DNA from: Paenarthrobacter sp. A20
GTDB lineage: Bacteria > Actinomycetota > Actinomycetes > Actinomycetales > Micrococcaceae
Length of the DNA stretch: 64,000 nucleotides
Assembly (NCBI RefSeq): GCF_024168825.1
Contig: NZ_JALJWH010000001.1
Location: forward strand, 3,410,001 to 3,474,000
Reading direction: 5' to 3'
The notes under the pieces were generated by a model, which saw nothing but the letters and a program-made list of their open reading frames with translations, was not told where the DNA came from and did no database searches. Made by a program: the position numbers and the translations under genes. Below, one piece after another: positions 35,328 to 44,716 of this stretch (positions are counted from its first letter, which is position 1; each line of letters begins with the position of its first letter).

Positions 35328-36773
35328 TCAGCCGCCCAGATCCGTGGCGTAGTCAAGTACCAGTCCCTTGCGACGGCGTTGGGCAGCGTACGCCCAACCG
35401 ATGGCGGCGGCACCTGGAATCAGCAAGAGCAGCCAACGCGCGGTCTCATCCGTGGCCCCCAGGAACTGGTAATTCTGGATGGCGAGCACCAGGACGCAGA
35501 TCATTCCGATCGCGGCAATGGCCGGAGCGATCCGGGTTGCCCACGCATTTCCTGCGGTTTCGTGTCGTGAGAAGAAGATGAGAATGGAGACGCTGACCAG
35601 GGAAAGGACGGCCAGCAACCCTACCGTGCCCAAGCCCACGAGCCAGCTGTAAGTGACGGCCACAGGGTCTGCCCCGGCCAGGGTAAAGGCCAACATAGCT
35701 AAGGCGATTGTTCCTGTCACCGCCAGGGAGGCTGCTGCCGGGTTGCCGTTACCGCCCTTCGTGGCGCCCAACCGTCGGGGCAGCGCTCCTGCGCGGGCAA
35801 GAGCGAAGACGTAACGCGAAATCATGCTCTGGAAGCCGATGAACAGTGCCAGGAAGCTTGTTGCCACCAGGATTTCCAGCAAACGGGTGAAGCCGGGCCC
35901 CATGGCGCTTTCCACGACGGCGAAAAAGAAGCCCGCGGGATCCTCAGCCGCGATGGACTGAACTGCATCGGGGCCGACATGGACGGTGATCAACCAGCTT
36001 GTCACTGCATAGAAGCCCGTGACGAAGCCCAGCGAGACGTAGACTGCCCGGCGAATGGTGCGGCGGGGGTCCCGGGCTTCTTCCGAGAAAACCACGGTTG
36101 CCTCCAACCCGCTGTAGCACGTCATGGACAGCAGAAGGGCTACTCCGAAGCCGGGGCCGATGATCACAGCTGGGTCGAAGCCAGCCAATGAATATCCCTG
36201 CGGTCCACCTTGAACCAGCAGGGCTACGTCCACAATTCCCAATGCCGCTACCTCGACTGCAAGCAGCAGCACCAGGAGCTTGACGTTCACTGAGATCCCC
36301 AGGTAGCCAAGGACTCCGACGATCGCGATGCCCGCGAACGTGACCCAGTATGCGTTGAATTCCAGCCCGAAGGTTCCTGCTGCGACGACGCCGGCAATCG
36401 CGTAGAAGGCAACCAAGGCTGCCAGATAGAACAGCAAGGTAACGGCGGCTGTTGCCGTGCCTGCAGTGGGGCCCATGGCTCTGGCGACGTATGCCACGAA
36501 GCCGCCGGCATTGACCATATGCCTGCTCATTGCAACATAGCCGACGGAGAAGACGGCGAATAGAATTCCGGCAATGAGGTACGTTGCCGGAGTGGCGGAG
36601 CCGTGAACAGCGAAGATGACCGGGGTGGCGGCCGCCATGACGGAGACCGGGGCAACCGCAGATACCACCAGACTCGCAATCGACAGTGTTCCCAGACGAT
36701 TCCTGGCGAGTGCGGGACCACTGGGGGCGGTCAGCGTGGAATTTCTTTGCTCTGGATGTTCTTCATTCGACAT
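35328..36773 (-). CDS. APC-superfamily amino acid/amine permease
   Basis: A 481-residue transporter with about 12-14 transmembrane segments. The TM1 motif region is SLVVSAVAPVSVMAAATPVIF, and FSEEARDPRRTIRRAV is the conserved loop after TM6. It is seventh in the amine-oxidase operon, 69 bases after the hydrolase, and very likely brings in the amine or amino acid that the copper oxidase attacks. The C-terminus is basic and cytoplasmic. Confidence 0.88.
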   Translation of the reverse strand: MSNEEHPEQRNSTLTAPSGPALARNRLGTLSIASLVVSAVAPVSVMAAATPVIFAVHGSATPATYLIAGILFAVFSVGYVAMSRHMVNAGGFVAYVARAMGPTAGTATAAVTLLFYLAALVAFYAIAGVVAAGTFGLEFNAYWVTFAGIAIVGVLGYLGISVNVKLLVLLLAVEVAALGIVDVALLVQGGPQGYSLAGFDPAVIIGPGFGVALLLSMTCYSGLEATVVFSEEARDPRRTIRRAVYVSLGFVTGFYAVTSWLITVHVGPDAVQSIAAEDPAGFFFAVVESAMGPGFTRLLEILVATSFLALFIGFQSMISRYVFALARAGALPRRLGATKGGNGNPAAASLAVTGTIALAMLAFTLAGADPVAVTYSWLVGLGTVGLLAVLSLVSVSILIFFSRHETAGNAWATRIAPAIAAIGMICVLVLAIQNYQFLGATDETARWLLLLIPGAAAIGWAYAAQRRRKGLVLDYATDLGG

Positions 36774-36842
36774 TGAAGTACTTCTTTCTCTCAGATGACC
36801 ACCTTCATTGGTGGCGGTGAGCAGTATTTGGTCGTGGGGAAA

Positions 36843-37637
36843 TCAGGGTGCCAGCGCCTGAGCAGCACACTCGAAGGCTGGCTGTCGTGGGTCGATGAAT
36901 GCGTAGTGGCCGGTTTTGGTGAGTGTCGTGAGGGAGACGTCTTCACCTGCCGCCAAGGCGGCGGCAGCGTGGCAGCGACTTTGAGCTGCGGGGACGGCCC
37001 GGTCATGGGTGCCGTGAAGCAGCACATGTCTGGCGTTTGTTGGCCATTGGTGTTGCAGGCGTGACGCCTCGTAGATCTCAGGGCGGTGGTCAGGTGCGGC
37101 GCCGAGCCAGGTCGAAATTGCGCCGTCATCGGCGCCCGAGCGTGTGGATGCCTCAAGGTCGGTCACTGCCGCCATGGCGACCACGAGGTCGACCGGTTCC
37201 AAGGCCGATACCCACTCTGCGAGGTACCCGCCGGCGGAGTGCCCGATCACAGCGACTCTGCTGGATTCAGCGGATGCGACAAAGGCGACCGCCCTGCGGA
37301 CGTCATCGGTGGTTTCCCTGAAGCCGCCGTGCCCAGGGGGCGCACGCCGGTACTCGATGTTCCAAACAGTGAAGCCCCGGCGGGCAAGGGCCCTCGAAAG
37401 TGGTGTGTGGATCTCCCGCCTGTACTCTTCGGAAAAGAATCCTCCGTGAATACTCACAACGATGCGGTCCGATGCTTCGTGCACAAGCTGCCATACGTCG
37501 GCCACTTGGTCCGGGAGGTCGCCGTATGGCACTGTCCGTACCGAAACCTCGGGTCCGTCGCTGTGGTTTCGGTCCCAATCCGCCAGGTCTGCGAACCATT
37601 CGCTGAGCAGGTCCTCGGAGGGGTCGAGCGCCGACAT
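36843..37637 (-). CDS. Alpha/beta hydrolase, kynurenine formamidase/esterase-like
   Basis: A 264-residue hydrolase from ATG 37637, overlapping the thiolase-like stop by one base (TGATG). The oxyanion motif is SIHGGFFSEEYRR, and the nucleophile is in VIGHSAGGYLAEW. His near the end is in TKTGHYAFIDP and Asp in HGTHDRAVP, so the catalytic triad is complete. HGGxW-type enzymes of this size hydrolyse N-formylkynurenine or small esters and amides. Translational coupling to the CoA-ligase/thiolase pair suggests an ester, lactone or amide intermediate. Confidence 0.82.
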   Translation of the reverse strand: MSALDPSEDLLSEWFADLADWDRNHSDGPEVSVRTVPYGDLPDQVADVWQLVHEASDRIVVSIHGGFFSEEYRREIHTPLSRALARRGFTVWNIEYRRAPPGHGGFRETTDDVRRAVAFVASAESSRVAVIGHSAGGYLAEWVSALEPVDLVVAMAAVTDLEASTRSGADDGAISTWLGAAPDHRPEIYEASRLQHQWPTNARHVLLHGTHDRAVPAAQSRCHAAAALAAGEDVSLTTLTKTGHYAFIDPRQPAFECAAQALAP

Positions 37638-38827
37638 CACGAGGCCAGATCCACCCGAAGGACCACAGCTGCCGCGCTGTCCCCGGCCGCGCACCCGGTG
37701 AACAAACCCGTACCGCCACCTTGCAGGGTCAGCGCCTCGATTAGCTCAGCTATCGCGCGCATGCCGGTGGGTGCTTGGGGATGCCCATAGATCAGGCTCG
37801 ACCCATAGGGGTTAAGCAGGTCCGGATTCAGCTCAAGCTCCCGGCATAGCCACAGATCGTTGACGACGAAAGGGTTGTGCGTGGTGACCACATCAAGCTG
37901 GCCGGGTGAAATGGCAGCGTCGCGAAGTGCGCGTCCGGCTGCAAGAACCGGTGCCTTTGGCATGGCTCCAAGCTCTGCCCGGGCCGTGCCCACAGAAAGG
38001 ATCTGTGCAACCCCGTGATTGCTCAGAGATCTGGCGCGGGAGCGGGTTGTAACCAGCATGCCGGCCGCACCATCTGCAGGGTGGGTCTGGGACCCGGAGG
38101 TCACTACGCCACCATGAACCGTCGGCGCCAAGGCAGCCAAGCCTTCCTTTGTGGATTCCCGGACACCCTCGTCTGCGTCAACCATCCGGATGCTTCCACG
38201 CGGTCCGGGGACTTCGACCTGTACGAAGTAGCGGCGCTGAAATGCCCGGTCCCCTGCAAGGGCGCGCTGGTACTGGGTGGAGCGAAGCAGAGTCATGTCG
38301 TCAAGCTGCGCCCTGGAGAATCCTGCTTCGCGGGCAACCCGCTCCGCGGTCTCAACCATCGGTTTCCCGGTCAGCGGATCCCGCGCAAAGTTATCGAGCA
38401 CCCAGTCCTCCGACTGGACGCGGCCGGATCCTGTTGGGTAGACCAAATGGGGACCATTGCTGGTGCGGTCAGCGGTGACTGCCAGCACGAGTTCATCCTC
38501 GTCGCTGCCTTCGACCGTTTGTGCGGCGTGGGACACGACGGCCGCCGAGGTCGCGCAGGCTTGCGCGATCACAGGACCGCCCAGTGCGGGCGCACCGATC
38601 CGATACGCCAAGGTCGGCGTCGCGTAAAAGGCCTCAGGCTGTGGAATTGTCATGCCCAGCGCGATGCTGGTGAGGGATGCGGAGTCCACCCCCCGGTCCG
38701 CCAGCGCCCGCCGCGTCACATCGGCAGCCAGTTCCAAGCTGGACAGAGATGCCAGGCTGCCCTGCCAACGGCTGAACGGCGTGGACCAGGCAGCCCCCAA
38801 GGGGATAAATGCGCGTTCGAACCTCAT
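37637..38827 (-). CDS. Thiolase-family protein (acetyl-CoA acetyltransferase-like)
   Basis: A 396-residue thiolase fold protein. The N-terminal nucleophile Cys is in IAQACATSAAVV, the His of the GHP motif is in YGHPQAPTGMRAIAELIEAL, and the C-terminal Cys is in LFTGCAAGDSAAAVV where classic thiolases read CGGGGQG. The residues needed for thiolysis are present, but the C-terminal loop differs, as in the thiolase-like proteins of actinobacterial lipid and steroid pathways. It overlaps the upstream ligase by ATGA and the hydrolase by one base. Confidence 0.82.
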   Translation of the reverse strand: MRFERAFIPLGAAWSTPFSRWQGSLASLSSLELAADVTRRALADRGVDSASLTSIALGMTIPQPEAFYATPTLAYRIGAPALGGPVIAQACATSAAVVSHAAQTVEGSDEDELVLAVTADRTSNGPHLVYPTGSGRVQSEDWVLDNFARDPLTGKPMVETAERVAREAGFSRAQLDDMTLLRSTQYQRALAGDRAFQRRYFVQVEVPGPRGSIRMVDADEGVRESTKEGLAALAPTVHGGVVTSGSQTHPADGAAGMLVTTRSRARSLSNHGVAQILSVGTARAELGAMPKAPVLAAGRALRDAAISPGQLDVVTTHNPFVVNDLWLCRELELNPDLLNPYGSSLIYGHPQAPTGMRAIAELIEALTLQGGGTGLFTGCAAGDSAAAVVLRVDLAS

Positions 38828-40167
38828 GCGCGTACCCCTGTGTCTGTGGCGGCCTGCACCCGGATCAGGCGGGTCTTGCCTTCTGATCGTTCCAAAGTGC
38901 CGCGCGGAACCAACTCAACCTCGCAGCGGGCAATCAACCGGTCACGCAGCTCCCGCTCAAGGTCTGCCATGAGCGCGGAGAGATCTTCGGCCTCACCGTG
39001 CTCCACGCGGAGCTGTAGGGGTGGCACCACAAGTGGGGGTTCTTGACTCAGCAGAATCTCAAAGGCTCCCGTGGTGGCCGGCACCATTGAGGACACGACG
39101 TCGCTGATCGCTGAGGGCCAGACGTTCACACCGTTGACAATGAGGAGGTCGTCGGTTCGCCCAATGCAGGTGATGCGGGGAGACAGCCTGCCGCACGAAC
39201 AAGCGCCGGTCCTGACGCGAACACGGTCGCGCGTGCGGAAGCGGATCAAGGGGACGCACTGCCGCAAAAGATGTGTCGTGACCAGCTCTCCCTCGGCGCC
39301 ATCCGCCCAGTCAATGACGTTCCCGGTTTCCGGGTCGATGAGTTCGAAGATGACGTGGTCTTCGGCGAGCAGGTGGTTTCCATCGAATTCGTTGCACATT
39401 GCCGAATACACGGGCAAGACGTCGGCATTGCCAACGCTTTCATATACCTCCGCGCCGAACGCCGACTCGATCTCCTGGCGGACCGATGGGATGGATCCGC
39501 CGGGTTCGGCTCCGACCAGGATGCGCCGGAATCCCAGGCTCCGAGGGTCCTCGCCGAGTCGGTTCCGCATGTAGTCGATGAGGTAACGCGCGAAAGACGG
39601 TGTACAGGAGAGGACGGTTGCGCCAAGGTCGCGTGCACTCTGTACCAAGCGGTCTGTAGCGCCAATACCAACGGGGACGAAGGTGGCCCCGGTGCGCTGC
39701 ACTCCTTCGGCCAGTGGCAATCCACCGACGAAGAAGCCCAACGCCAGCCCATGAATCACCACATCGTCTTCAGTGACGCCCTGGCAGCGGTACACACGGG
39801 CCGCAACCTCCGCCCAGGCGTCTGCGTCTTTTGCCGTGACGCCAACGTAGCTTGGCCGTCCGGTGGTTCCGCTGGACGCATGGACTCTCACTACATCCCT
39901 CAGCGCTGCAGCCGCGTGGTCGCCCAACGGTGGGGTAGTCAGCTGGCTTTCGCGAAGTTCAGACTTTTCCGTGAACGGAAGGGCGGCCAGGTCTGCGACG
40001 GAACGGATCGCGTCGAACGCTGTGCCGGCGTCGGCAAACTTCCTCCGATAAAACGGTGAGTGCCCTTGAACGTATTCGAGTTGGGCCCTTAGCCGTTCTT
40101 CCTGGAGGAGACGGACCTGGTCGCGGACGAGGCCCGCGGTCTCCGTCGTGGTGGGGTTTGATTGCAT
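38824..40167 (-). CDS. Phenylacetate-CoA ligase (PaaK)-like acyl-CoA ligase
   Basis: A 447-residue adenylate-forming enzyme. The ATP-binding motif is VHASSGTTGRPSYVGV. It has YESVGNADVLPVYSAMC in the middle and RTDDLLIVNGVNVWPSAI ahead of the mobile C-terminal domain. Four Cys residues (ACSCGRLSPRITC region) resemble the cluster seen in PaaK-type ligases. The start has AGGAG. It would activate an aryl- or alkyl-acetate made by the amine oxidase and aldehyde dehydrogenase in the same operon. Ring-attack genes (paaABCDE) are absent here, so the acid may not be phenylacetate. Confidence 0.85.
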   Translation of the reverse strand: MQSNPTTTETAGLVRDQVRLLQEERLRAQLEYVQGHSPFYRRKFADAGTAFDAIRSVADLAALPFTEKSELRESQLTTPPLGDHAAAALRDVVRVHASSGTTGRPSYVGVTAKDADAWAEVAARVYRCQGVTEDDVVIHGLALGFFVGGLPLAEGVQRTGATFVPVGIGATDRLVQSARDLGATVLSCTPSFARYLIDYMRNRLGEDPRSLGFRRILVGAEPGGSIPSVRQEIESAFGAEVYESVGNADVLPVYSAMCNEFDGNHLLAEDHVIFELIDPETGNVIDWADGAEGELVTTHLLRQCVPLIRFRTRDRVRVRTGACSCGRLSPRITCIGRTDDLLIVNGVNVWPSAISDVVSSMVPATTGAFEILLSQEPPLVVPPLQLRVEHGEAEDLSALMADLERELRDRLIARCEVELVPRGTLERSEGKTRLIRVQAATDTGVRA

Positions 40168-40224
40168 TATTGCTCCTGATGGCTGTAAGGCGCGGAGGCC
40201 TGGGGAGCGAGCCTGCCGCTGGTG

Positions 40225-40959
40225 TCATTGCGCCAGGGACCGGTGCCGGGTGACGAGGGCCGCGATCTGCTGCTGCAGTTCGAGGTCCTCTGAGATGACC
40301 AGCACCAGCCCCTGGCTGGTTTCCTCTGCCCCTGTGGAGGAACCGGTGTGGGCCGTTTTGAAGAGCGCGTGCGCGGACCGGCGCACAAGAACCCTTGCAC
40401 TGTCCAGCAATGCTGGAAGGTTGACGTCCTCGTGGAACGCCCACGTGTCCAAGACGCCGTCAACGGCCGCCACCAAACCCGCCGCGAAAATGCGAGCGGC
40501 AAGTTCGGTCTCCGGCTGGGTGGCTTGGCCGCTGCTGCCTCGGTGGTCGAGCTGGCCGACGAGGAATTCCTCGATGGCCAGCTCGTAGGCACGGTCAGCG
40601 ATGCGTTCGTGATCACGCAGCGCTTGTTCGGTGTGCACCAGCCGGTACCGTGGCCGGTAAAGCTCCGGCTGTTCGAAGTACTCGTGTGCCGATGCCAGGC
40701 TCACATCGATGGCGGCCTCAATCGGGTCGGCCGTGAGCACGTGTGCCGCCAGTGCTCCCTTGAAGCGCTGGACGCGCTCCTCGTGGTCGGGGAAAGCTGC
40801 CTGCTCCTTGGTGGGGAAGTAGCGGAAGAACGTGCGGGCCGCAACGCCGGCCTCCGCTGCAATCTCCTCGGCCGTGACGGCGTCATACCCGCGGTCGATG
40901 AACAATTTGATGGCGGCGGCTGCAATCGCGTATTTACGACGCTCGCTCGTTGGCGACAT
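40225..40959 (-). CDS. TetR-family transcriptional regulator
   Basis: A 244-residue TetR protein. The helix-turn-helix is in YDAVTAEEIAAEAGVAARTFFRYFPTKEQAA (about residues 25-55). GGGAGG precedes the ATG. It is embedded in the amine-oxidase operon, 25 bases after the copper oxidase and 57 bases before the ligase gene. It probably represses the operon through the palindrome at 44603, with an amine, aldehyde or CoA ester as inducer (inferred). Confidence 0.9.
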   Translation of the reverse strand: MSPTSERRKYAIAAAAIKLFIDRGYDAVTAEEIAAEAGVAARTFFRYFPTKEQAAFPDHEERVQRFKGALAAHVLTADPIEAAIDVSLASAHEYFEQPELYRPRYRLVHTEQALRDHERIADRAYELAIEEFLVGQLDHRGSSGQATQPETELAARIFAAGLVAAVDGVLDTWAFHEDVNLPALLDSARVLVRRSAHALFKTAHTGSSTGAEETSQGLVLVISEDLELQQQIAALVTRHRSLAQ

Positions 40960-40984
40960 GGGCTGGTACCTCCCGGTTGTGCTT

Positions 40985-43048
40985 CTAACAGTGACTCTGG
41001 CAGTGTCCCACGGCCTCCGCGGGTGGCACGTCGATTGCCGGACTCTGTGTGAAGAACCCCGATGGTTTGAGTGCGAATCCCATCCGCGCTACGGGCATGA
41101 CTGGCCAATCCTCTGGGCGGACCAGGTGGTGATGGCCCAGTGTGTACCAAAGGACGACGTCCTGATCACGGATGTTCCGGTCCTCCGCAGTCCAGACTTG
41201 AAGTCCGTCGGCCCCTGGATCCTGGTTGGGGAACATCCCGGCAGGGTACTTCTCGTCCTTGTTCCAAGGTGTCACCCACAGATGGTGGTACATGTACTCA
41301 GCCCGGGCGGCAATGGATGATCCCGGCTGGGCGTAGGGCTTGCAGTTCTCACCCGGCACCAACCGGTAGCCGGGGGTTCCGCCCAGCGCATTCTTAGTAG
41401 TGGAACTCTCGATCACCCATGAACGGGAGGTCTCCAGGTTCAAGTCCCGGATGGCTTCCAACTCGGTGTTGAAAGTTGTCTTCACCGGATAGAAGGCGTT
41501 TCCGTAGGGGTTGCTTGGTCCCAGGGGGTCCGCATGGGTATTGACCTCGGTAACGCGGTTCTGGATGCCGTCCACCATCGGATCCAAGCGGACGCAGAAG
41601 AAGTGCTGATGGTGGGGCGCGTACAGGTTCGGGCCCAGTTTGGTCCCGTGCCGGTTTGTTTCTCCATCGTGCAGCGCACCGGTCTGGACGATCCCGGTAG
41701 CCTTGACTTCCAGTTCCATGGTGCCGTCCTGATAGAAGTACCAGTAGAACCCATATTCGTAGTTGCCGATGGTGGATATGGACGAGATCACCAGGCGCCG
41801 GGAGCGGCGGACTTCGGTCTTGTCGGTGCGCTGGTCGTAGTGCTTCCAGAGGATCCCGGCATCTTCCTCATGGAGGCAGATCACGTTGTTGCGGGGATCG
41901 AGGTCACCTTGGGCGCTGATGACCGTGGAGTCGAAGTAGTAAATCTCGCCGAGGCAGTCGCACCCAAGTTCCAAGGCGTTGGCGCACATTCCGAGCCCGT
42001 ATTCACCAACATCAAATGCGTTCTTACGACGCTGGGTGAGGGATGTGTCACCATACGGAACGGTCATTTCCGCGATGGAAGCACGGTACATGATCGAGCG
42101 ATCGTTTCCGTTGTCGTTATAGCGGATGTCGTGCAGAACCAGGCCTTCACGCTGGCTGAAGCCGACCCGGAAACTCCACTTCTGCCAGTTGACCTTCCAA
42201 CCCTCGACCGTGAAACTCGGCCCTTGCGGCTGGACAATGTCGAGGGGCTTGATGTCCTCGCGCATGGTGTCGATGAACTTGGCCCCATAGTTGGCGTCTT
42301 CCATTGGGACCGGGTAGACGTCCTCGTCCTCCAGCCCCACCAATTCCAGCGTGTCAAGGTCGATGAGGGCCACCAGCCCGTCCACCGGGTGGGCGTACTG
42401 GTTGTCGTCGTTCTGGGATCTCATGTAGAAGACGCCGCGGGCGATGCGCCGCCCTTGCTCTTCTTCCACCCCAAAGTTGCCGGCGGACCAAGGATCCACC
42501 ATGACCATGGCGCGCTGTTGGAGGTCCAGGCCACGCTTGCGCAAGGCTTCCTGCACGCGAGGGTCCGACTTCGTTTCTATCTCGATATCGACGAACTCGT
42601 CGATGGTGATGGCCGGTTGTTGGCCCGGCATGTCGGTCCAGGACAGAACTGTTTCCTTGCGGACATCGACACTGAGCAAGTGGGTCACCCGGCGGCGTCC
42701 ATCGAGAAGCAGCACCTCTGCTTGTCGCTCGATTTCCGCGCCGCTGGCCATTTGCTGTTTGGTGGGCTCAGTTAGTTCGATCGAAGCGAACCGCATGTGG
42801 TATTCAAACCGGGCGTCGTGGCGGACCGTGGCGGCCACCCGCTCGTATTCATCAGGCGACAGCGGATCCAGCGGGTGTGCAAATTCTGTGAGTTCCTCTG
42901 CACGGGTTGCGTACCGCTCACGGAGGGTCTGTACTTTGCGGGCCCTGGTCACCGCGCGCTCGGGCGACCTCCGCGTGTCGCCAATGGACAGCCCCATTGC
43001 CTGCTCTTCCAGGCGAAGGCTTTGAGCCTCAATTGTTTGCTTGGTCAT
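40985..43048 (-). CDS. Copper-containing primary amine oxidase (TPQ type)
   Basis: A 687-residue quinoprotein. The Tyr converted to topaquinone is Tyr430 in TIGNYEY. The catalytic base is Asp346 in NAFDVGEYGLG. Copper ligands are His480 and His482 (HHQHFF) and His641 (HHLVRPEDWPVMP). Motifs and length match the Arthrobacter phenethylamine and histamine oxidases. It oxidises a primary amine to an aldehyde with O2, releasing NH3 and H2O2. GAGGAG precedes the ATG, 26 bases after the aldehyde dehydrogenase. The protein has no signal peptide and is probably cytoplasmic. The C-terminus ends in CQSHC, an unusual possible metal-binding tail. Confidence 0.95.
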   Translation of the reverse strand: MTKQTIEAQSLRLEEQAMGLSIGDTRRSPERAVTRARKVQTLRERYATRAEELTEFAHPLDPLSPDEYERVAATVRHDARFEYHMRFASIELTEPTKQQMASGAEIERQAEVLLLDGRRRVTHLLSVDVRKETVLSWTDMPGQQPAITIDEFVDIEIETKSDPRVQEALRKRGLDLQQRAMVMVDPWSAGNFGVEEEQGRRIARGVFYMRSQNDDNQYAHPVDGLVALIDLDTLELVGLEDEDVYPVPMEDANYGAKFIDTMREDIKPLDIVQPQGPSFTVEGWKVNWQKWSFRVGFSQREGLVLHDIRYNDNGNDRSIMYRASIAEMTVPYGDTSLTQRRKNAFDVGEYGLGMCANALELGCDCLGEIYYFDSTVISAQGDLDPRNNVICLHEEDAGILWKHYDQRTDKTEVRRSRRLVISSISTIGNYEYGFYWYFYQDGTMELEVKATGIVQTGALHDGETNRHGTKLGPNLYAPHHQHFFCVRLDPMVDGIQNRVTEVNTHADPLGPSNPYGNAFYPVKTTFNTELEAIRDLNLETSRSWVIESSTTKNALGGTPGYRLVPGENCKPYAQPGSSIAARAEYMYHHLWVTPWNKDEKYPAGMFPNQDPGADGLQVWTAEDRNIRDQDVVLWYTLGHHHLVRPEDWPVMPVARMGFALKPSGFFTQSPAIDVPPAEAVGHCQSHC

Positions 43049-43074
43049 TTCACTTGCTCCTCTTCATACACAGC

Positions 43075-44574
43075 TCAGTAGGCAATGCACACCGACTTGG
43101 TCTCGGTGTAGTGTTCGATCGCCGCCTTGCCATGCTCACGGCCCAAGCCTGACTGCTTGAAGCCTCCGAATGGCATGTTCGCGTCGAGGACGCCATGGGT
43201 GTTGATCCATATGGTTCCCGCTTTGAGGCGGGGTATGAGTTCGTGCACCCGACTGATGTTCTGGCTCCAGATGCTGGCGGCCAAGGCGTACTCGGAGTCG
43301 TTGGCCATCTCGACGAGCTGCTCAATGTCGTCGTAGGGCATGGCGACCAGTACGGGACCGAAGATTTCTTCCTGCACCACCTTCATCGAATGATCGGTGT
43401 TCGCCAGGATGGTCGGTTCCACGAAGTAGCCGGGTCCGTCTATGGCATTTCCTCCCAGAATGACCTCGGCGCCTTCTGCGCGGCCCGATTCGATGTAGCT
43501 GCATACCCTGTCACGCTGTTCGGCAGAAATCAGGGGACCCAGATGAACATTGGAGTCGAAAGGGGAACCGATGCGGAGGCTGTCGGCCAAGGATGTGATC
43601 CTCGTCAGGTACTCGTCGTAACGACGGCGGGGCAGATACAGCCGTGAGCCGGCAACGCATTGCTGTCCGGAATTGAAGAACAGCGCGCGCAGCATCCCCG
43701 CGCCGATGAATTCCGGATCAATGTCGTCGAGGACCACTACCGGGGACTTGCCGCCGAGCTCAAGAGAGGTCCGGGTCATGTTCTTCATGGCCTCGATACC
43801 GATTTGCTTCCCGACGCTGGTCGAACCGGTGAACGCGATCTTGTCGATGCCCTTGTGCTTGCTGAGCGCCGCACCCGCTTGGTAACCCAAGCCCGTGACA
43901 ACATTGAGGACGCCTGACGGGAATCCGGCCTCAAGGACCAGCTCGGCGAGCAGCAGCGCGGTCAGCGGTGTTTGCTCTGCGGGTTTGAGCACCACAGTGC
44001 ACCCGGTCGCAAGCGCTGGCGCTACCTTCCATACGGCCATGAGATGGGGGAAGTTCCACGGCACGATGGCAGCCACAACGCCCACTGGCTCACGCCGGGT
44101 GAAGGCATGGAACCGCGTGCCGTCGTCGTCGGTTGGCGAAAGGTCGAAGGTGCTGCCCTCGATCTTCGTGGCCCAACCGGCCATGTAACGGACGTAGTCG
44201 GCTGCCATGCCGACCTCGACCGTCCGTGCGACGTCGAGAAGCTTTCCTTGTTCCAGGGCCTCCAAAGACGCGATTTCCTCGCCCCGCTCCTCAATGAGGT
44301 CGGCGAGCCGGTGCATCAGCTGGGCACGATGATGCGGCAGCACCGATCCCCACGGCCCCTCCAGCGCTGTCCGGGCTGCGCGCACCGCCAGGTCCACGTC
44401 CGGCTCGTCGGCCGCTGGAACTTTGGCTATGAAACAGCCAGTAGACGGATCAAGAACGTCTATCTCCGCGCCACTGACGGCATCCACCCACTGGTCCGCG
44501 ATCAGCATCCGATGCTTACGTGAAAGGAAGGAATCCAGGACTGGGGGTGGAACAAACTCTGTTGAAACAAACAT
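43075..44574 (-). CDS. NAD(P)-dependent aldehyde dehydrogenase (aromatic/betaine aldehyde type)
   Basis: A 499-residue enzyme from ATG 44574 (GAGGTG upstream). The cofactor Asn is in VPWNFPH, Glu272 in LELGGKSP and Cys306 in NSGQQCVAGSR. A longer in-frame extension to 44760 lacks a ribosome site and would cover the operator palindrome. It leads the eight-gene amine-oxidase operon and would oxidise the aldehyde made by the copper oxidase to the acid used by the PaaK-like ligase, so it resembles phenylacetaldehyde dehydrogenases in context. Confidence 0.9.
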   Translation of the reverse strand: MFVSTEFVPPPVLDSFLSRKHRMLIADQWVDAVSGAEIDVLDPSTGCFIAKVPAADEPDVDLAVRAARTALEGPWGSVLPHHRAQLMHRLADLIEERGEEIASLEALEQGKLLDVARTVEVGMAADYVRYMAGWATKIEGSTFDLSPTDDDGTRFHAFTRREPVGVVAAIVPWNFPHLMAVWKVAPALATGCTVVLKPAEQTPLTALLLAELVLEAGFPSGVLNVVTGLGYQAGAALSKHKGIDKIAFTGSTSVGKQIGIEAMKNMTRTSLELGGKSPVVVLDDIDPEFIGAGMLRALFFNSGQQCVAGSRLYLPRRRYDEYLTRITSLADSLRIGSPFDSNVHLGPLISAEQRDRVCSYIESGRAEGAEVILGGNAIDGPGYFVEPTILANTDHSMKVVQEEIFGPVLVAMPYDDIEQLVEMANDSEYALAASIWSQNISRVHELIPRLKAGTIWINTHGVLDANMPFGGFKQSGLGREHGKAAIEHYTETKSVCIAY

Positions 44575-44602
44575 ATGACACACCTCACTAAATGACAGTA
44601 AA

Positions 44603-44618
44603 TGCCACATTAGTGGCA
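44603..44618. promoter_or_regulatory. Palindromic operator of the amine-oxidase operon
   Basis: TGCCACATTAGTGGCA, a perfect 6-bp inverted repeat with 4-base centre, 29 bases before the aldehyde dehydrogenase ATG. A bottom-strand TTGTCA (44629 to 44624) could be the -35, so the palindrome would lie between -35 and -10. The TetR protein of the operon is the likely ligand. Confidence 0.6.
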
Positions 44619-44716
44619 GGGACTGACAAGCGCAAGGTCTGGGTGCTTCCAACAACAAGAATTGTTCGGGTGGGTGTTCGCGGCCGCCGATTTGCAACCC
44701 GGCCAAGGCGACGTGC

